A stretch of DNA of 64,000 bases. It comes from Streptomyces sp. NBC_00224. GTDB lineage: Bacteria > Actinomycetota > Actinomycetes > Streptomycetales > Streptomycetaceae. The position numbers were made by a program, and so were the translations under genes. Under the pieces are notes generated by a model, which saw nothing but the letters and a program-made list of their open reading frames with translations, did no database searches and was not told the origin of the DNA. The stretch is from contig NZ_CP108106.1 in assembly GCF_041435195.1 (NCBI RefSeq), positions 7,949,001 through 8,013,000 on the forward strand, read 5' to 3'. Shown piece by piece: positions 16,236-25,365 of the stretch; the first letter of the stretch is position 1, and each line of letters begins with the position of its first letter.

Positions 16236-17072
16236 ATGGCGAACGACGACGAGGTGGCGGCCCGGCTCGGGGCGGTCTATCCGGAGCTGCCGCGCGGGGA
16301 GCAGGCCATCGTGCGGGTGCTGCTCGACGACTATCCGTTCGCCGCCCTGGGCTCGCTGCGCTCCCTCGCGGACCGGGCGAAGGTCAGTCCGCCGACCGCC
16401 TCCCGGCTCTTCGCCCGGCTCGGCTGGTCCGGCTTCGCCGACTTCCAGGCCGCGGTCCGGGCCGAGGGCCGCGAGCACGACCGCTCCCGGCTGCGCGAGT
16501 TCGTGGCCACCGCGCCCGACGGCCCTCGCCGGGCGGCTGAGCAGCTCAGGGCCGGGCTCGACGCCACCGTCGCCGCGGCCGGCGAACCCCTGCTCGCCCG
16601 GATCGCCGCACTGCTCTCCCAGGCGCGCGGAGTGTGGGGGATGGGCGGCCCCCTGAGCGAACTCGCCGCCGACTATCTGGTCCGCCAGCTCGCCAGCCTG
16701 CGCCCGGGCGTGCGCCGGGTGCCGGACGGGGCGGCCGAGCGGGCCCGGGTGCTGCTCGACCTGGGCCCGGGCGACCTGATCGTCGCGTACGACTTCCGCC
16801 GCTACAGCGACACCACCGCGCGGTTCGTGCGCGCGGCCCGGGCGCGCGGGACGCGGCTCGTGCTGGTCACCGACGCCTGGGAGTCCCCGCTGGCCGCACA
16901 CGCCGAGGTGCTGCTGCGGCTGCCCCGCGACGCGGCGGGCCCCATCGCCCCGCTCACCCACGAGATCGCGGTGACCGAGCTGATCCTGGTCGCGACCGTG
17001 CCGCTGCTGACCGAGTCGCCCGGTCGACTGGAGAACCTCGACGCCCTCACCGCGGAACTCGGCCAGGACTGA
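16236..17072 (+). CDS. RpiR/MurR-family regulator (HTH + SIS domain)
   Basis: A 278-aa transcription factor. The N-terminal HTH_6 domain (about 10-85) includes LGSLRSLADRAKVSPPTASRLFARLGWSGF, and a SIS sugar-phosphate-binding domain (about 115-250) includes GVWGMGGPLSELAADYLVRQL and DLIVAYDFRRYSDTT. ATG 16236 is preferred because GGGGAG precedes it at the right distance; an in-frame ATG at 16218 lacks a site. It is divergent from thrC. SIS-domain regulators respond to phosphorylated metabolites, so O-phosphohomoserine or another phosphate ester is an attractive but untested signal. Confidence 0.85.
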   Translation: MANDDEVAARLGAVYPELPRGEQAIVRVLLDDYPFAALGSLRSLADRAKVSPPTASRLFARLGWSGFADFQAAVRAEGREHDRSRLREFVATAPDGPRRAAEQLRAGLDATVAAAGEPLLARIAALLSQARGVWGMGGPLSELAADYLVRQLASLRPGVRRVPDGAAERARVLLDLGPGDLIVAYDFRRYSDTTARFVRAARARGTRLVLVTDAWESPLAAHAEVLLRLPRDAAGPIAPLTHEIAVTELILVATVPLLTESPGRLENLDALTAELGQD

Positions 17073-17301
17073 GCGGCCCGCCGCCGGGCGAAGGAGAGGG
17101 GCGTACGGGGGCGCTTTCCATCGGGCCGCGCGCGCAGGGCGCAGGTCTTCGCGCTCTGCCGGGCCGCTCGGGCGGTACGAGACGGTGGCACGGTCCGATC
17201 GCCGTACGGGAAGGCCCATCGATGCCACGAGGTGTGCAGCCGACCACCGTGACCCGCACCGGCGTCCTCGCGTACACCGCCGGGCCCGCCGGATTCGCGC
17301 G

Positions 17302-18825
17302 ATGATCCCCGCGCAGGCTTCCCGTCCCGGCAGGGACGCGCACGTGGTGGTCGTCGGAGCGGGCTTCTCCGGCATCGGCGCCGCCATCCGGCTGCGGCAG
17401 GCGGGGTTCCGCGAGGTGATCGTCCTTGAGAGGGCGCCCCAACTCGGCGGCACCTGGCGGGAGAACACCTATCCCGGCTGCGCCTGCGACGTGCCCTCCA
17501 CGCTCTACAGCTACTCGTTCGCCCCGGACACCGCCTGGACGAGGTTGTTCGCCGGGCAGCCGGAGATCCACGCCTATCTGCGCTCGACGGCCGAGCGGTA
17601 CGGGCTGGGCGAGGTGCTGCGCTGCGGGGTGCGGGTACTGGGGGCTCGCTGGGACCCGGCGGGCGCGCGCTGGCGCCTGGAGACCAGCGACGGCTCCTAC
17701 AGCGCGGCGGTACTGGTCCTGGCCACCGGGCCGTGGCATGTGCCGCGCCCGCTGGAGGTGCCCGGCATCGAGGACTTCGCCGGACCGGTCCTCCACACCG
17801 CCCGCTGGGACCACGAGGTCGACCTCACCGGCCGCCGCGTGGCCGTGGTCGGCAGCGGCGCCTCCGCGGTCCAGCTCGTGCCCGAGATCGTGTCCCGCGC
17901 GGCGGAGGTACGGGTCTTCCAGCGGACCGCCCCCTGGGTGCTGCCCAAGCCGGACGTGCCGGTCCCGGCCGCGTTCAACTGGTGCCTGGACCGCGTGCCC
18001 GGCGCCCGCAAGGCCCTGCGCGCCGGGCAGTACGGCCTCCAGGAGGGCCTGGGCTGCGCCTTCCGCCACCCGGAACTCGCCCGGCTGGTCGAGGCGGGAG
18101 CCCGGGCACACCTGCGCCTCGCGGTCCGCGACCGGCGCACCCGCCAGGCGCTCACGCCGGACTACCGACTGGGCTGCAAACGCCTGCTGACCTCCAGTAC
18201 CTACTACCAGGCCCTGGCACAGCCGCACGTCCACCTCCACCCCACCGCCGTGGCGGCCGTGCGCGAGAAGGCGGTCGTCGGCGCCGACGGCACCGTGGCC
18301 GAGGCCGACGTCCTCGTCACGGCCACCGGCTTCCGGGTCGGTGAACTGCCCCTGGCCGAGAGCCTGTGCGATGCCGACGGCCGTACGCTGCGAGCGGCCT
18401 GGGCCGGTGAACCGCAGGCGTACCTGGGCAGCAGCGTCAGCGGCTTCCCCAACCTCTTCCTGCTCCTGGGGCCCAATCTGCTCGGCGGTTCCACCTCCGC
18501 GATCAGCGTCCTGGAAGCCCAGCTGACCTACCTCACCGCCGCCCTCGCCCATCTCCGGCGCACCGGGCACGCCGCCCTGGACGTCCGGCCCGCCGCACAG
18601 GCCTCGTACAACGCGGCGGTGCAGGAAGCGCTGGCGAGCACCGTGTACAACACCGGCGGCTGCACCAGCTACTACCTCGCGCCCAGCGGGCGCAACACCT
18701 TCGCCTGGCCGTGGTCCACCGGGCGGCTGGTGCGCCGGCTGAGCCGCTTCGACCCCGGCGCGTACACCTGGCGGGCGCCGGCTGTCCTGGGGCCGGAACT
18801 GCCCGAGACGGCCGAGGCGTTGTAA
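17302..18825 (+). CDS. Flavin-dependent Baeyer-Villiger monooxygenase
   Basis: A 507-aa FAD/NADPH monooxygenase. The FAD site is VGAGFSGIG (18-26) followed by LERAPQLGGTW (42-52). The Baeyer-Villiger fingerprint FxGxxxHxxxW(P/D) is FAGPVLHTARWD (159-170), and the NADPH site VGSGASA is at 183-189. Type I Baeyer-Villiger enzymes insert oxygen next to a ketone to make esters or lactones. The ATG start is preferred over upstream in-frame codons in a low-quality stretch. It is 229 nt downstream of the RpiR gene and appears to be its own unit. The substrate is unknown. Confidence 0.87.
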   Translation: MIPAQASRPGRDAHVVVVGAGFSGIGAAIRLRQAGFREVIVLERAPQLGGTWRENTYPGCACDVPSTLYSYSFAPDTAWTRLFAGQPEIHAYLRSTAERYGLGEVLRCGVRVLGARWDPAGARWRLETSDGSYSAAVLVLATGPWHVPRPLEVPGIEDFAGPVLHTARWDHEVDLTGRRVAVVGSGASAVQLVPEIVSRAAEVRVFQRTAPWVLPKPDVPVPAAFNWCLDRVPGARKALRAGQYGLQEGLGCAFRHPELARLVEAGARAHLRLAVRDRRTRQALTPDYRLGCKRLLTSSTYYQALAQPHVHLHPTAVAAVREKAVVGADGTVAEADVLVTATGFRVGELPLAESLCDADGRTLRAAWAGEPQAYLGSSVSGFPNLFLLLGPNLLGGSTSAISVLEAQLTYLTAALAHLRRTGHAALDVRPAAQASYNAAVQEALASTVYNTGGCTSYYLAPSGRNTFAWPWSTGRLVRRLSRFDPGAYTWRAPAVLGPELPETAEAL

Positions 18826-18864
18826 GGGGCGGCGAAGCTCCAGCGGGGCGGTGTCGGGACGGTG

Positions 18865-19365
18865 TCAGGAAGCGTCGGTCTCCTCCGCCGCGCGTTCGGC
18901 GGCAGCGACCTGCGCGGCGAATTCCTTCGCCGTCAGGCGCTGCAATGCGCCGCCGTGGCGCCGGGTCAGTTCGTCGGCGGGCTCCGGCGACGCCTCGTGG
19001 AGGTCGAGGACGAGCATGGCCGCGCCGTCCTCGACCCGGCTGCTCAGCATGATCAGGCCCGCGCCGTCCTCGATGAGCTGGCGGTTCTCGGCGGCGTTGG
19101 CGAGTGCGGCCCCGGCCGCGCTGCCCAGGAGCACGCCGATCGGTCCGCCGAGCAGTCCCACGAGCCCGCCCACCACTCCGCCGCCCACCGTGGGCACCCC
19201 GGCGCCGCGCACATGGTTGTCGGGTACGTCGAGCAGGCCTTCCGCGGACCGCTCAAGGACCGCCGCCTGGCGCAGCCCCGGCAGGGAGACGGCCTCCTCG
19301 TACGCCGCCCGGCACCGCGACGGATCGGTGAACGAGATCAGCAGCACATGATGAGTGTCCGCCAT
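18865..19365 (-). CDS. DUF1269-type membrane-associated protein
   Basis: A 166-aa protein starting MADTHHVLLISF, with a ferredoxin-like first half and a long glycine-zipper hydrophobic stretch (about 55-90, GGGVVGGLVGLLGGPIGVLL). It ends in an acidic/helical tail. This matches DUF1269 proteins, small membrane-associated proteins of unknown role, often general-stress linked. GGGAGAGC precedes the ATG. It is convergent with the monooxygenase gene. Confidence 0.72.
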   Translation of the reverse strand: MADTHHVLLISFTDPSRCRAAYEEAVSLPGLRQAAVLERSAEGLLDVPDNHVRGAGVPTVGGGVVGGLVGLLGGPIGVLLGSAAGAALANAAENRQLIEDGAGLIMLSSRVEDGAAMLVLDLHEASPEPADELTRRHGGALQRLTAKEFAAQVAAAERAAEETDAS

Positions 19366-19717
19366 GGCAGGTGCTCTCCCTTGTCGTGCGATGCGCCGAC
19401 CTTGCCGTGCGGTCCGCCGCTTCCGCCCCTCCAGTGGAACGCCCGCACCGGCGCCCCGCCACGTGAGCACGCCCGTCGGGGAAAAGGGCCGGTCCGGCCG
19501 GGCGCCGATTCGGGTCATTTCCCGAGTGACCGAAAAGCAATTCAGGAATGCACTAATCGCCGGAAAGGGATTCGGTCACGCTGGCTTGCGGGATTCAGGT
19601 GTTTCTGGCCAAAGGGGGATTGTGGGTGTCACGCCGAAGAACTCTCCCATACGCTGCGCGAGTTGTTGGGAGTTGACTGACTGTCAGCTCTGGTGATCCT
19701 CAATCGAGAGGAGAATC
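19366..19717. other. Intergenic region before the RICIN lectin gene
   Basis: 352 nt between divergent genes, with a drop in GC over 19520-19710. A short palindrome TGACTGACTGTCA (about 19673-19685) lies just before the ribosome site GAGAGGAG of the lectin gene. No protein-coding frame with a plausible start is seen. Confidence 0.4.
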
Positions 19718-20311
19718 ATGAGGATCTGGAGAAGGGCCGCCGTGGCCCTGGCCACGCTGGGCGCCCTGTTCCTGGCGGCGCCGACGGCGGGTGCCGTGTC
19801 CCCCGCGCCGGACCATGCGCGTACCGGCGTGGCGAAGGCGAAGGACGCCGTCCGGGCGGCGCCGGACCCCAAGCTCGACCTCACGGCGGCGGCGACGTTC
19901 GTCCACCTCGTGAACAACGGGACGGGGCAGTGTCTGGCCGTCCCCGGCGGCAGCCTCAACCAGGGCACGGGCCTCATTCAGTGGCCCTGCGGCACCTGGA
20001 ACGACCACTACTGGAACCTTGAGCCGTGGACCATCGGCGGGGTCCGCTACTACCGGCTGGTCAACTACAACAGCAACCAGTGCCTGGCCGTGCCCGGCGG
20101 CAGCCGGCAGAACGGTGTCCAGGTCATCCAGTGGCCGTGCGGAACCTGGTACGACCACTTCTGGAGGTTCGATTCCACCGGTGGCGGCACCTACCACGTC
20201 GTGAACTACAACAGCGGCCAGTGCCTGGCGGTGGAAGGCGGAAGTCGTAACGCCGGTGCGAAAGCCATCCAATGGCCGTGCGGAACCTGGCCCGACCACT
20301 ACTGGCGGTAA
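19718..20311 (+). CDS. Secreted RICIN-type (CBM13-like) lectin
   Basis: A 197-aa exported protein with a signal peptide (MRIWRRAAVALATLGALFLAA, cleavage near AGA-VS at about 26), a charged linker, and three beta-trefoil repeats. Each repeat has CLAVPGGS or CLAVEGGS followed by IQWPCGTWxDHxW, the QxW signature of RICIN domains. It has no catalytic domain. It would bind galactosyl or related sugars on a surface glycan. GAGAGGAG precedes the ATG. A hairpin follows the stop. Confidence 0.88.
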   Translation: MRIWRRAAVALATLGALFLAAPTAGAVSPAPDHARTGVAKAKDAVRAAPDPKLDLTAAATFVHLVNNGTGQCLAVPGGSLNQGTGLIQWPCGTWNDHYWNLEPWTIGGVRYYRLVNYNSNQCLAVPGGSRQNGVQVIQWPCGTWYDHFWRFDSTGGGTYHVVNYNSGQCLAVEGGSRNAGAKAIQWPCGTWPDHYWR

Positions 20312-20342
20312 GGAGTAACCTGCGAGAAAACGACGATGCCCT

Positions 20343-20374
20343 CCGGCGGCCGGATGCAGCGACCCGGCCGCCGG
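20343..20374 (+). terminator. Terminator after RICIN lectin
   Basis: A perfect 11-bp GC stem (20343-20353 with 20364-20374) around a 10-nt loop, about 30 nt after the lectin stop. Confidence 0.65.
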
Positions 20375-20400
20375 TCGGTCGTCCCGTGATTTCCCGGTTT

Positions 20401-20457
20401 CACAGCGGACTTCTTCCCCTTTTTAATTTCGCATTTCGTACGGCTGTGAAGTCCGCT
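20401..20457. promoter_or_regulatory. Nested inverted repeat upstream of HTH-NTPase-WD40 gene
   Basis: AGCGGACTTC (20404-20413) and GAAGTCCGCT (20448-20457) are perfectly inverted across an AT-rich 34-nt segment. A second pair, CACAGC (20401-20406) and GCTGTG (20443-20448), overlaps it. The site is 60 nt ahead of the start of a gene that itself encodes an N-terminal XRE DNA-binding domain, so an autoregulatory operator is plausible. Confidence 0.4.
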
Positions 20458-20516
20458 CCCGGCACTCCTCGCGCTTTCGAGGCTTACGTCCCGTCGGTCA
20501 CGGAAAGGTACGGCTC

Positions 20517-23500
20517 GTGCCGACGAACGACGAGATGGCCAGTGAGTTCGCAGCCGAGCTACGGCGGCTGAGGAGCCTGCGCGGGATGTCCCTCACCGAG
20601 CTCGCCCGCTCGGTCCACTACAGCAAGGGCTACCTCAGCAAGATCGAGAACGGCGGGAAGCCCCCGACGCTCGACGTCGCCCGGCGCTGCGACGCCGTCC
20701 TCGACGCGGGCGGGGGGCTGACCCGACTCGTACCGAAGACACCCGCCGGACCGCCCGCCGCCGCCGGCGTCCCCCCGGCCCGCTCCGGCGAGGCCGACCC
20801 GGACGGGGCGCGGTGCCCGTACCGAGGACTCGCCGCCTACGGGCCGCGGGACGCCGAGTGGTTCTTCGGCAGGGACGGGGCCACGGCGGAGCTGGTGGGG
20901 CGGCTTGCCGAGCGTGTGGGCCACGGTCCGCTGGCCGTGGTCGCGCCCTCGGGCGCGGGGAAGTCCTCACTGCTCCAGGCCGGGCTGCTGCCCGCACTGC
21001 GGCGCGGCGCGCTCCCGGTCACCGGGTCCGCCGCGTGGCCCGCGGTGGTGTGCACACCGACCGCGCACCCGCTCAAGGAACTGGTGCGCTGCACCGCGGA
21101 CCTGCTCGGCCGCGCGGGCGACGGCCTCACCCCCGAGGCGCTGGCGGAACGGCCGCGCGCCCTGCTGGACGCGGCCCGCGACGCCCATGGGCACCCCGGA
21201 CTCGTGCTCGTGGTCGACCAGTTCGAGGAGGTCTTCACCCTCTGCGCCGACGAGCGCGAGCGCCGCGCCTTCGTCGCCGTCCTGCACACCTTGGCGACGG
21301 GCACCGAGCTCCCGCCCGGGGCGCGGACCCCGGCGGGAGCCGCGGTTCCGGCCGAAGCGGCCGTGGTCCTGGGTGTGCGCGCCGACTTCTTCGGACACTG
21401 CCTCGAACACCCGGAACTGGCCGAGGCGTTCACGCACGGCCTGTTCGCACTCGCGCCGATGTCCGGCGCCGAGCTGCGCGCCGCCATCGCCGGCCCCACC
21501 GAGCGGGCCGGTCTCGCCCTGGAGCCGGGCCTGGCCGAACTGCTGCTGCGCGACCTGCGCTCCGGCCCCGCCGCCTCCCCGGGCTCGCTGCCGCTGCTCG
21601 GCCACGCCCTGCTCGCGACCTGGCAGCAGCGCTCTGGCCGCACATTGACGGTTGCGGGGTACGAGACGACCGGCGGCATCCACGGCGCGGTGGCCCGCAC
21701 CGCCGAGTCCGTGTTCACCCGCCTCGATCCGGCCGAGCAGCGGATGGCGCGCCACCTGCTCGTACGCCTGGTGCAGGTCGGCGAGGGCTCCGCCGCCCAG
21801 ACCCGCAGACCGCTCGAACGCGCCCTGATTCCGGGCCAGTCGGCGGATCCGCCGGCCGCCGCCCGCGCCCTCGACGCGTTCGTGCGGGCGCGGCTGGTCA
21901 CGACGGGTGCCCAGACCGTGGAGATCACCCACGAAGCGCTGCTGCACGCCTGGCCCCGGCTGCACGGCTGGATCGAGAGCGACCGCGCCGCCCTCGTACA
22001 GCGCCAGCAGCTCGCGGACACCGCTGTCGAGTGGGCGCGCGCGGCGCACGACCCCGGGCTGCTGTACCGGGGCGCGCGGCTCGACGCGGTCCGCGACTGG
22101 GACCGGCGGCCCGGGAGCGGGGACCGGCTGGGGGAGCGGGAAGCCGCGTTCGTGACGGCCTGCCTCACCGAGGAGGAGCGCGGCCGACGGGCGGCGCGCC
22201 GCCACGTCCGGGTCCGCCGCGCCCTGCTCGGCGCGCTCGCCGCCCTGCTCGCCGTCGCCATCGCGGCGGGCACCGTCGCCTTCCGCCAGCGCTCCGACGC
22301 GTACCGGCAGCGCCGCATCGCCCAGTCGCAGGCCATGGCGGTACGGTCGGAGGCGCTCGCCGAAGGACGGCCGGAGGCATCCATGCTGCTCGCGGCCGCC
22401 GCCTATCGGTCGGCCTCCACCCCCGAGTCGCGCGGGGCCCTGCTCAGCACCCAGGCCCAGTACTTCGACGGACGGCTGACGGGACATCAGGGCGCCGTCA
22501 ACGGCGTGGCGTTCAGCCCCGACGGGCGTCTGCTCGCCTCGGCCGGATCGGACGCCGCGGTACGGATCTGGGACACCGTCCACCACCGTGAGACGGCTAC
22601 GCTCACCGGGTACGACGGCCCCGTCACGGCCGTGGCCTTCGCGCCCGACGGCCACCGCCTTGCGACCGCCGGCACGGACGGGTCCGTACGTCTGTGGGAC
22701 ATGCCCTCCCGCCGGATGACCGCGATCCTGACCGGCCACCGGGGAGCCGTACGGTCGGTCGCCTTCGCACCCGACGGGCGCGGCCTCGTCTCGGGCGGCC
22801 TCGATCGCACGGTACGGCTGTGGAGCGTGCCGGACGGCACCGCGCGCGCCGTGCTCACCGGCCACGACGACGCGGTGATGGCGGTCGCCTACGCCCCCGA
22901 CGGCCGGACCGTCGCCTCGGCGGGCGCCGACCGTACGGTACGGCTGTGGGACGCGGTCGACGGGCGGCCGGGCGCCGTGCTCGCCGGCCACACCGACCAG
23001 GTGCTCGGACTGGCCTTCGCCCCGGACGGCCACACCCTGGCGTCCGGCAGCGCCGACCGCACCGTACGTCTGTGGGACACCGCCGACGGCGCGGCGCGTG
23101 CGGCCCTCACCGGACACGGCGACGACGTCAACGCCGTGGTCTTCAGCCGCAGCGGGGACACCCTCGCCAGCGCCGGCGGCGACGGCACGGTCCGGCTGTG
23201 GGACCCGGTCAAACGCCGCCTGGCGGCGGTGCTCTCGGGCCACACCGACTACGTGCTGTCCATCGCGGCGGGCCCCGACGGCCGCCTCGCGACCGGCGGG
23301 TTCGACCAGTCGGTGGTGCTGTGGAACCCGGGCGGTCCCGCGCTGGTCGCACGGCCGTTCACCGAGGAGTGGCAGTCGGCCTTCTCGCCGGACGGCCGGC
23401 TGCTGGCCGCCGCTGCCGCGGACCACACGGTACGGCTGTGGGACGTGGCCCGGCGCCGCCCGCTCCCGCCGCTCACCGGACACGACGGATCGGTGTTCGC

Positions 23501-24323
23501 CGTCGCCTTCTCGCCCGACGGCCGGCTGCTGGCCTCCGCGGGCGCCGACCGCACGGTTCGGCTGTGGGACGTGGCCCGGCGTCGGCTCCTCGCCACGCTG
23601 ACCGGGCACGCCGGTTCGGTGTTCGCCGTCGCGTTCTCCCCGGACGGGCGCACGCTGGCGTCCGGGAGCGCCGACCGCACGGTCCGGCTGTGGCGCGCGG
23701 CCGACGGTGCCCAGCGAGCGGTCCTGAGCGGCCATACGGACTTCGTCAACGCGGTCGCCTTCAGCCCGGACGGGCGCACCCTCGCCACCGGCAGCGACGA
23801 CCTGACGGTCCGTCTGTGGGACCCGGTCGGGCACACGGTGCGCACGGTCCTGCGCGGCCACACCGGCTCGGTGCGCGGCGTGGCGTTCTCGCCCGACGGC
23901 CGCACCCTGGCCAGTGGCGGCAACGACGGGACGGTCCGCCTCTGGGACACCCGGCGCACCACCCCGCTCCGCTCGCTCACCGGGCACAGCGGTTCGGTGC
24001 GCGCGGTGGCCTTCAGCCCGGACGGGGCGGTGCTCGCGAGCAGCGGCAGCGACCGGGCGGTACGGCTGTGGCAGCCCGCCTCGGGGCACCTCGTCGCCAC
24101 CCTGAGCGGACACGCCGGTGCCGTGTGGGGCGTGGTGTTCGCTCCCGGACGGCCGGGGACGCTGGCCAGCAGCAGCAATGACGGGACGGTCCGGCTGTGG
24201 TCGACGGACCTGCGGGCGCGCGACGCCGAGGTCTGCCGCCTGCTCGGGGACACCGGTCCCCGCCGCTGGGCCCGGCTGCTGCCGGGGCTGCCGTACGAAC
24301 GCGTCTGCGGGCCGACGGTCTGA
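20517..24323 (+). CDS. XRE HTH - STAND NTPase - WD40 (14-blade) protein
   Basis: A 1268-aa multidomain protein. An XRE helix-turn-helix (about 10-66, MSLTELARSVHYSKGYLSKI) comes first, then a STAND-type NTPase with Walker A APSGAGKSS (143-151) and Walker B LVLVVDQFEE. One likely membrane or hydrophobic helix lies at about 562-585. Fourteen WD40 repeats (about 655-1240) follow, enough for two seven-bladed propellers; the eighth repeat is shortened. Repeat text is GHxxxVxxVAFSPDGRxLASGSxDxTVRLWD. The GTG start has GGAAAGG upstream. Such nSTAND1-WD40 proteins are abundant in Streptomyces and are thought to be signal-driven oligomerising switches; the target is unknown. Confidence 0.9.
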   Translation: MPTNDEMASEFAAELRRLRSLRGMSLTELARSVHYSKGYLSKIENGGKPPTLDVARRCDAVLDAGGGLTRLVPKTPAGPPAAAGVPPARSGEADPDGARCPYRGLAAYGPRDAEWFFGRDGATAELVGRLAERVGHGPLAVVAPSGAGKSSLLQAGLLPALRRGALPVTGSAAWPAVVCTPTAHPLKELVRCTADLLGRAGDGLTPEALAERPRALLDAARDAHGHPGLVLVVDQFEEVFTLCADERERRAFVAVLHTLATGTELPPGARTPAGAAVPAEAAVVLGVRADFFGHCLEHPELAEAFTHGLFALAPMSGAELRAAIAGPTERAGLALEPGLAELLLRDLRSGPAASPGSLPLLGHALLATWQQRSGRTLTVAGYETTGGIHGAVARTAESVFTRLDPAEQRMARHLLVRLVQVGEGSAAQTRRPLERALIPGQSADPPAAARALDAFVRARLVTTGAQTVEITHEALLHAWPRLHGWIESDRAALVQRQQLADTAVEWARAAHDPGLLYRGARLDAVRDWDRRPGSGDRLGEREAAFVTACLTEEERGRRAARRHVRVRRALLGALAALLAVAIAAGTVAFRQRSDAYRQRRIAQSQAMAVRSEALAEGRPEASMLLAAAAYRSASTPESRGALLSTQAQYFDGRLTGHQGAVNGVAFSPDGRLLASAGSDAAVRIWDTVHHRETATLTGYDGPVTAVAFAPDGHRLATAGTDGSVRLWDMPSRRMTAILTGHRGAVRSVAFAPDGRGLVSGGLDRTVRLWSVPDGTARAVLTGHDDAVMAVAYAPDGRTVASAGADRTVRLWDAVDGRPGAVLAGHTDQVLGLAFAPDGHTLASGSADRTVRLWDTADGAARAALTGHGDDVNAVVFSRSGDTLASAGGDGTVRLWDPVKRRLAAVLSGHTDYVLSIAAGPDGRLATGGFDQSVVLWNPGGPALVARPFTEEWQSAFSPDGRLLAAAAADHTVRLWDVARRRPLPPLTGHDGSVFAVAFSPDGRLLASAGADRTVRLWDVARRRLLATLTGHAGSVFAVAFSPDGRTLASGSADRTVRLWRAADGAQRAVLSGHTDFVNAVAFSPDGRTLATGSDDLTVRLWDPVGHTVRTVLRGHTGSVRGVAFSPDGRTLASGGNDGTVRLWDTRRTTPLRSLTGHSGSVRAVAFSPDGAVLASSGSDRAVRLWQPASGHLVATLSGHAGAVWGVVFAPGRPGTLASSSNDGTVRLWSTDLRARDAEVCRLLGDTGPRRWARLLPGLPYERVCGPTV

Positions 24324-24563
24324 CGACGCGTCAGACCGCTCCAGGACCCGGTGCTGTTTCCCTGGGCGTTTCCCGTTTCACGTCCGGACGGGCGACGCCC
24401 GCCTCCTCGACAGCGGCCCCGGGCGGCGGCCAGGCTCGAACCCGTCCCGACCAGCGGCGTAGGCACCCCCACCTCTCGCGAGAGCCGATCCCCGAGCCGC
24501 GGGACGCGCAAGGCACGTAAGACGCGCAGGACTCGTACGACGCGACCAAGGAGCACGCACACC

Positions 24564-24938
24564 ATGAACGTACGCGACAAGCTCGCCCTGATGGCGTCCG
24601 CCACCATTCTGGCGGCCGGACTCACCACCGCCGTCCCCGCCGTGGCCACCACCCCGGCGAAGCCCGCCGCCGAGTGCGGGGTGCGCTCGGACGGTCGGCT
24701 GCACTGCGGCAACAAGGCGGGCGCGAAGGGCTACGCGGACCGCTCGTACCGCTCGGCGACCCGCGGCACGCTGGTCGGCACCTTCAGCTGGTTCCAGTGC
24801 TGGGGCCACGGCGACCCGCACCCGGGGCAGAACGACATCTGGTACTGGACGCAGCTCGACAACGGCGCCTGGGGCAATGTGCCCGCCGTGGACGTGAACA
24901 CGGGCCAGGACCCGGCCCCCGGTCTGCGGGAGTGCTGA
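24564..24938 (+). CDS. Small secreted protein, SH3-like
   Basis: A 124-aa exported protein: signal peptide MNVRDKLALMASATILAAGL with cleavage near AVA-TT, and a mature part with four Cys (ECGV, LHCGN, FQCWG, REC) that probably form two disulfides. The core YRSATRGTLVGTFSWFQCWGHGD resembles bacterial SH3-like secreted proteins of Streptomyces. AAGGAG precedes the ATG. It follows the WD40 gene by 240 nt and is closed by a strong hairpin. Function unknown. Confidence 0.75.
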   Translation: MNVRDKLALMASATILAAGLTTAVPAVATTPAKPAAECGVRSDGRLHCGNKAGAKGYADRSYRSATRGTLVGTFSWFQCWGHGDPHPGQNDIWYWTQLDNGAWGNVPAVDVNTGQDPAPGLREC

Positions 24939-25365
24939 CCGCCGGTCGTACGTGACGCCGTAGCCGCCCGCCGGACCCTCTCCGGCGGGCGGCTGCGGCG
25001 TGACGCCATTCACAGCGGAGCGATGGGTTCCAGACATCTACCGGCATTTGTTTTCAGTATGAAATAAACCTGGCTGGCGTGAAGCTTTTCGATTCAACCA
25101 TGGTGTCGGTGCTGGAATTATCCATTCCAGCAAAATGAAACCGGTCACCCTCTTTTTGTTGAATGCGAATGTCACTGTTTGTGTAGTTCTCGGGGGATTG
25201 CCCGAGCTGTAGGTCGGCCCCTCGTGGCAGGTAAACGGGGGCGTTTTCGGCCCTGCGGGGAAAGATCCCCCGCGATGGACGGATGATCATGCCCCGTGAA
25301 AGCTTGAGAGTGAATTCCACGGGGCGCCCCCGAAATGAACCCTGACCAATCATTCGGAGGGTGAA
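24939..25365. other. AT-rich intergenic region with serial hairpins
   Basis: 427 nt. After the terminator of the small secreted gene, 25020-25250 is markedly AT-richer than its surroundings. Inverted repeats follow in series: 25110-25118/25124-25132 (9 bp), 25189-25194/25201-25206 (6 bp), 25255-25260/25268-25273 (6 bp) and 25292-25298/25318-25324 (7 bp, about 20-nt loop). The last ends 40 nt before the SDR start. No convincing small reading frame is seen. It could be a structured leader. Confidence 0.5.
24962..24994 (+). terminator. Terminator after small secreted protein gene
   Basis: A perfect 14-bp stem (24962-24975 with 24981-24994) and a 5-nt loop, starting 24 nt after the stop codon. 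Confidence 0.8.

Noticed and set aside
20967..24113. A 1048-aa minus-strand frame opposite the WD40 gene
   Set aside because: It is a low-complexity mirror of the repeats, driven by high-GC third positions on the plus strand.
22480..24220. DNA repeat array or mobile element
   Set aside because: The periodicity of about 126 nt is explained by coding for WD40 repeats.
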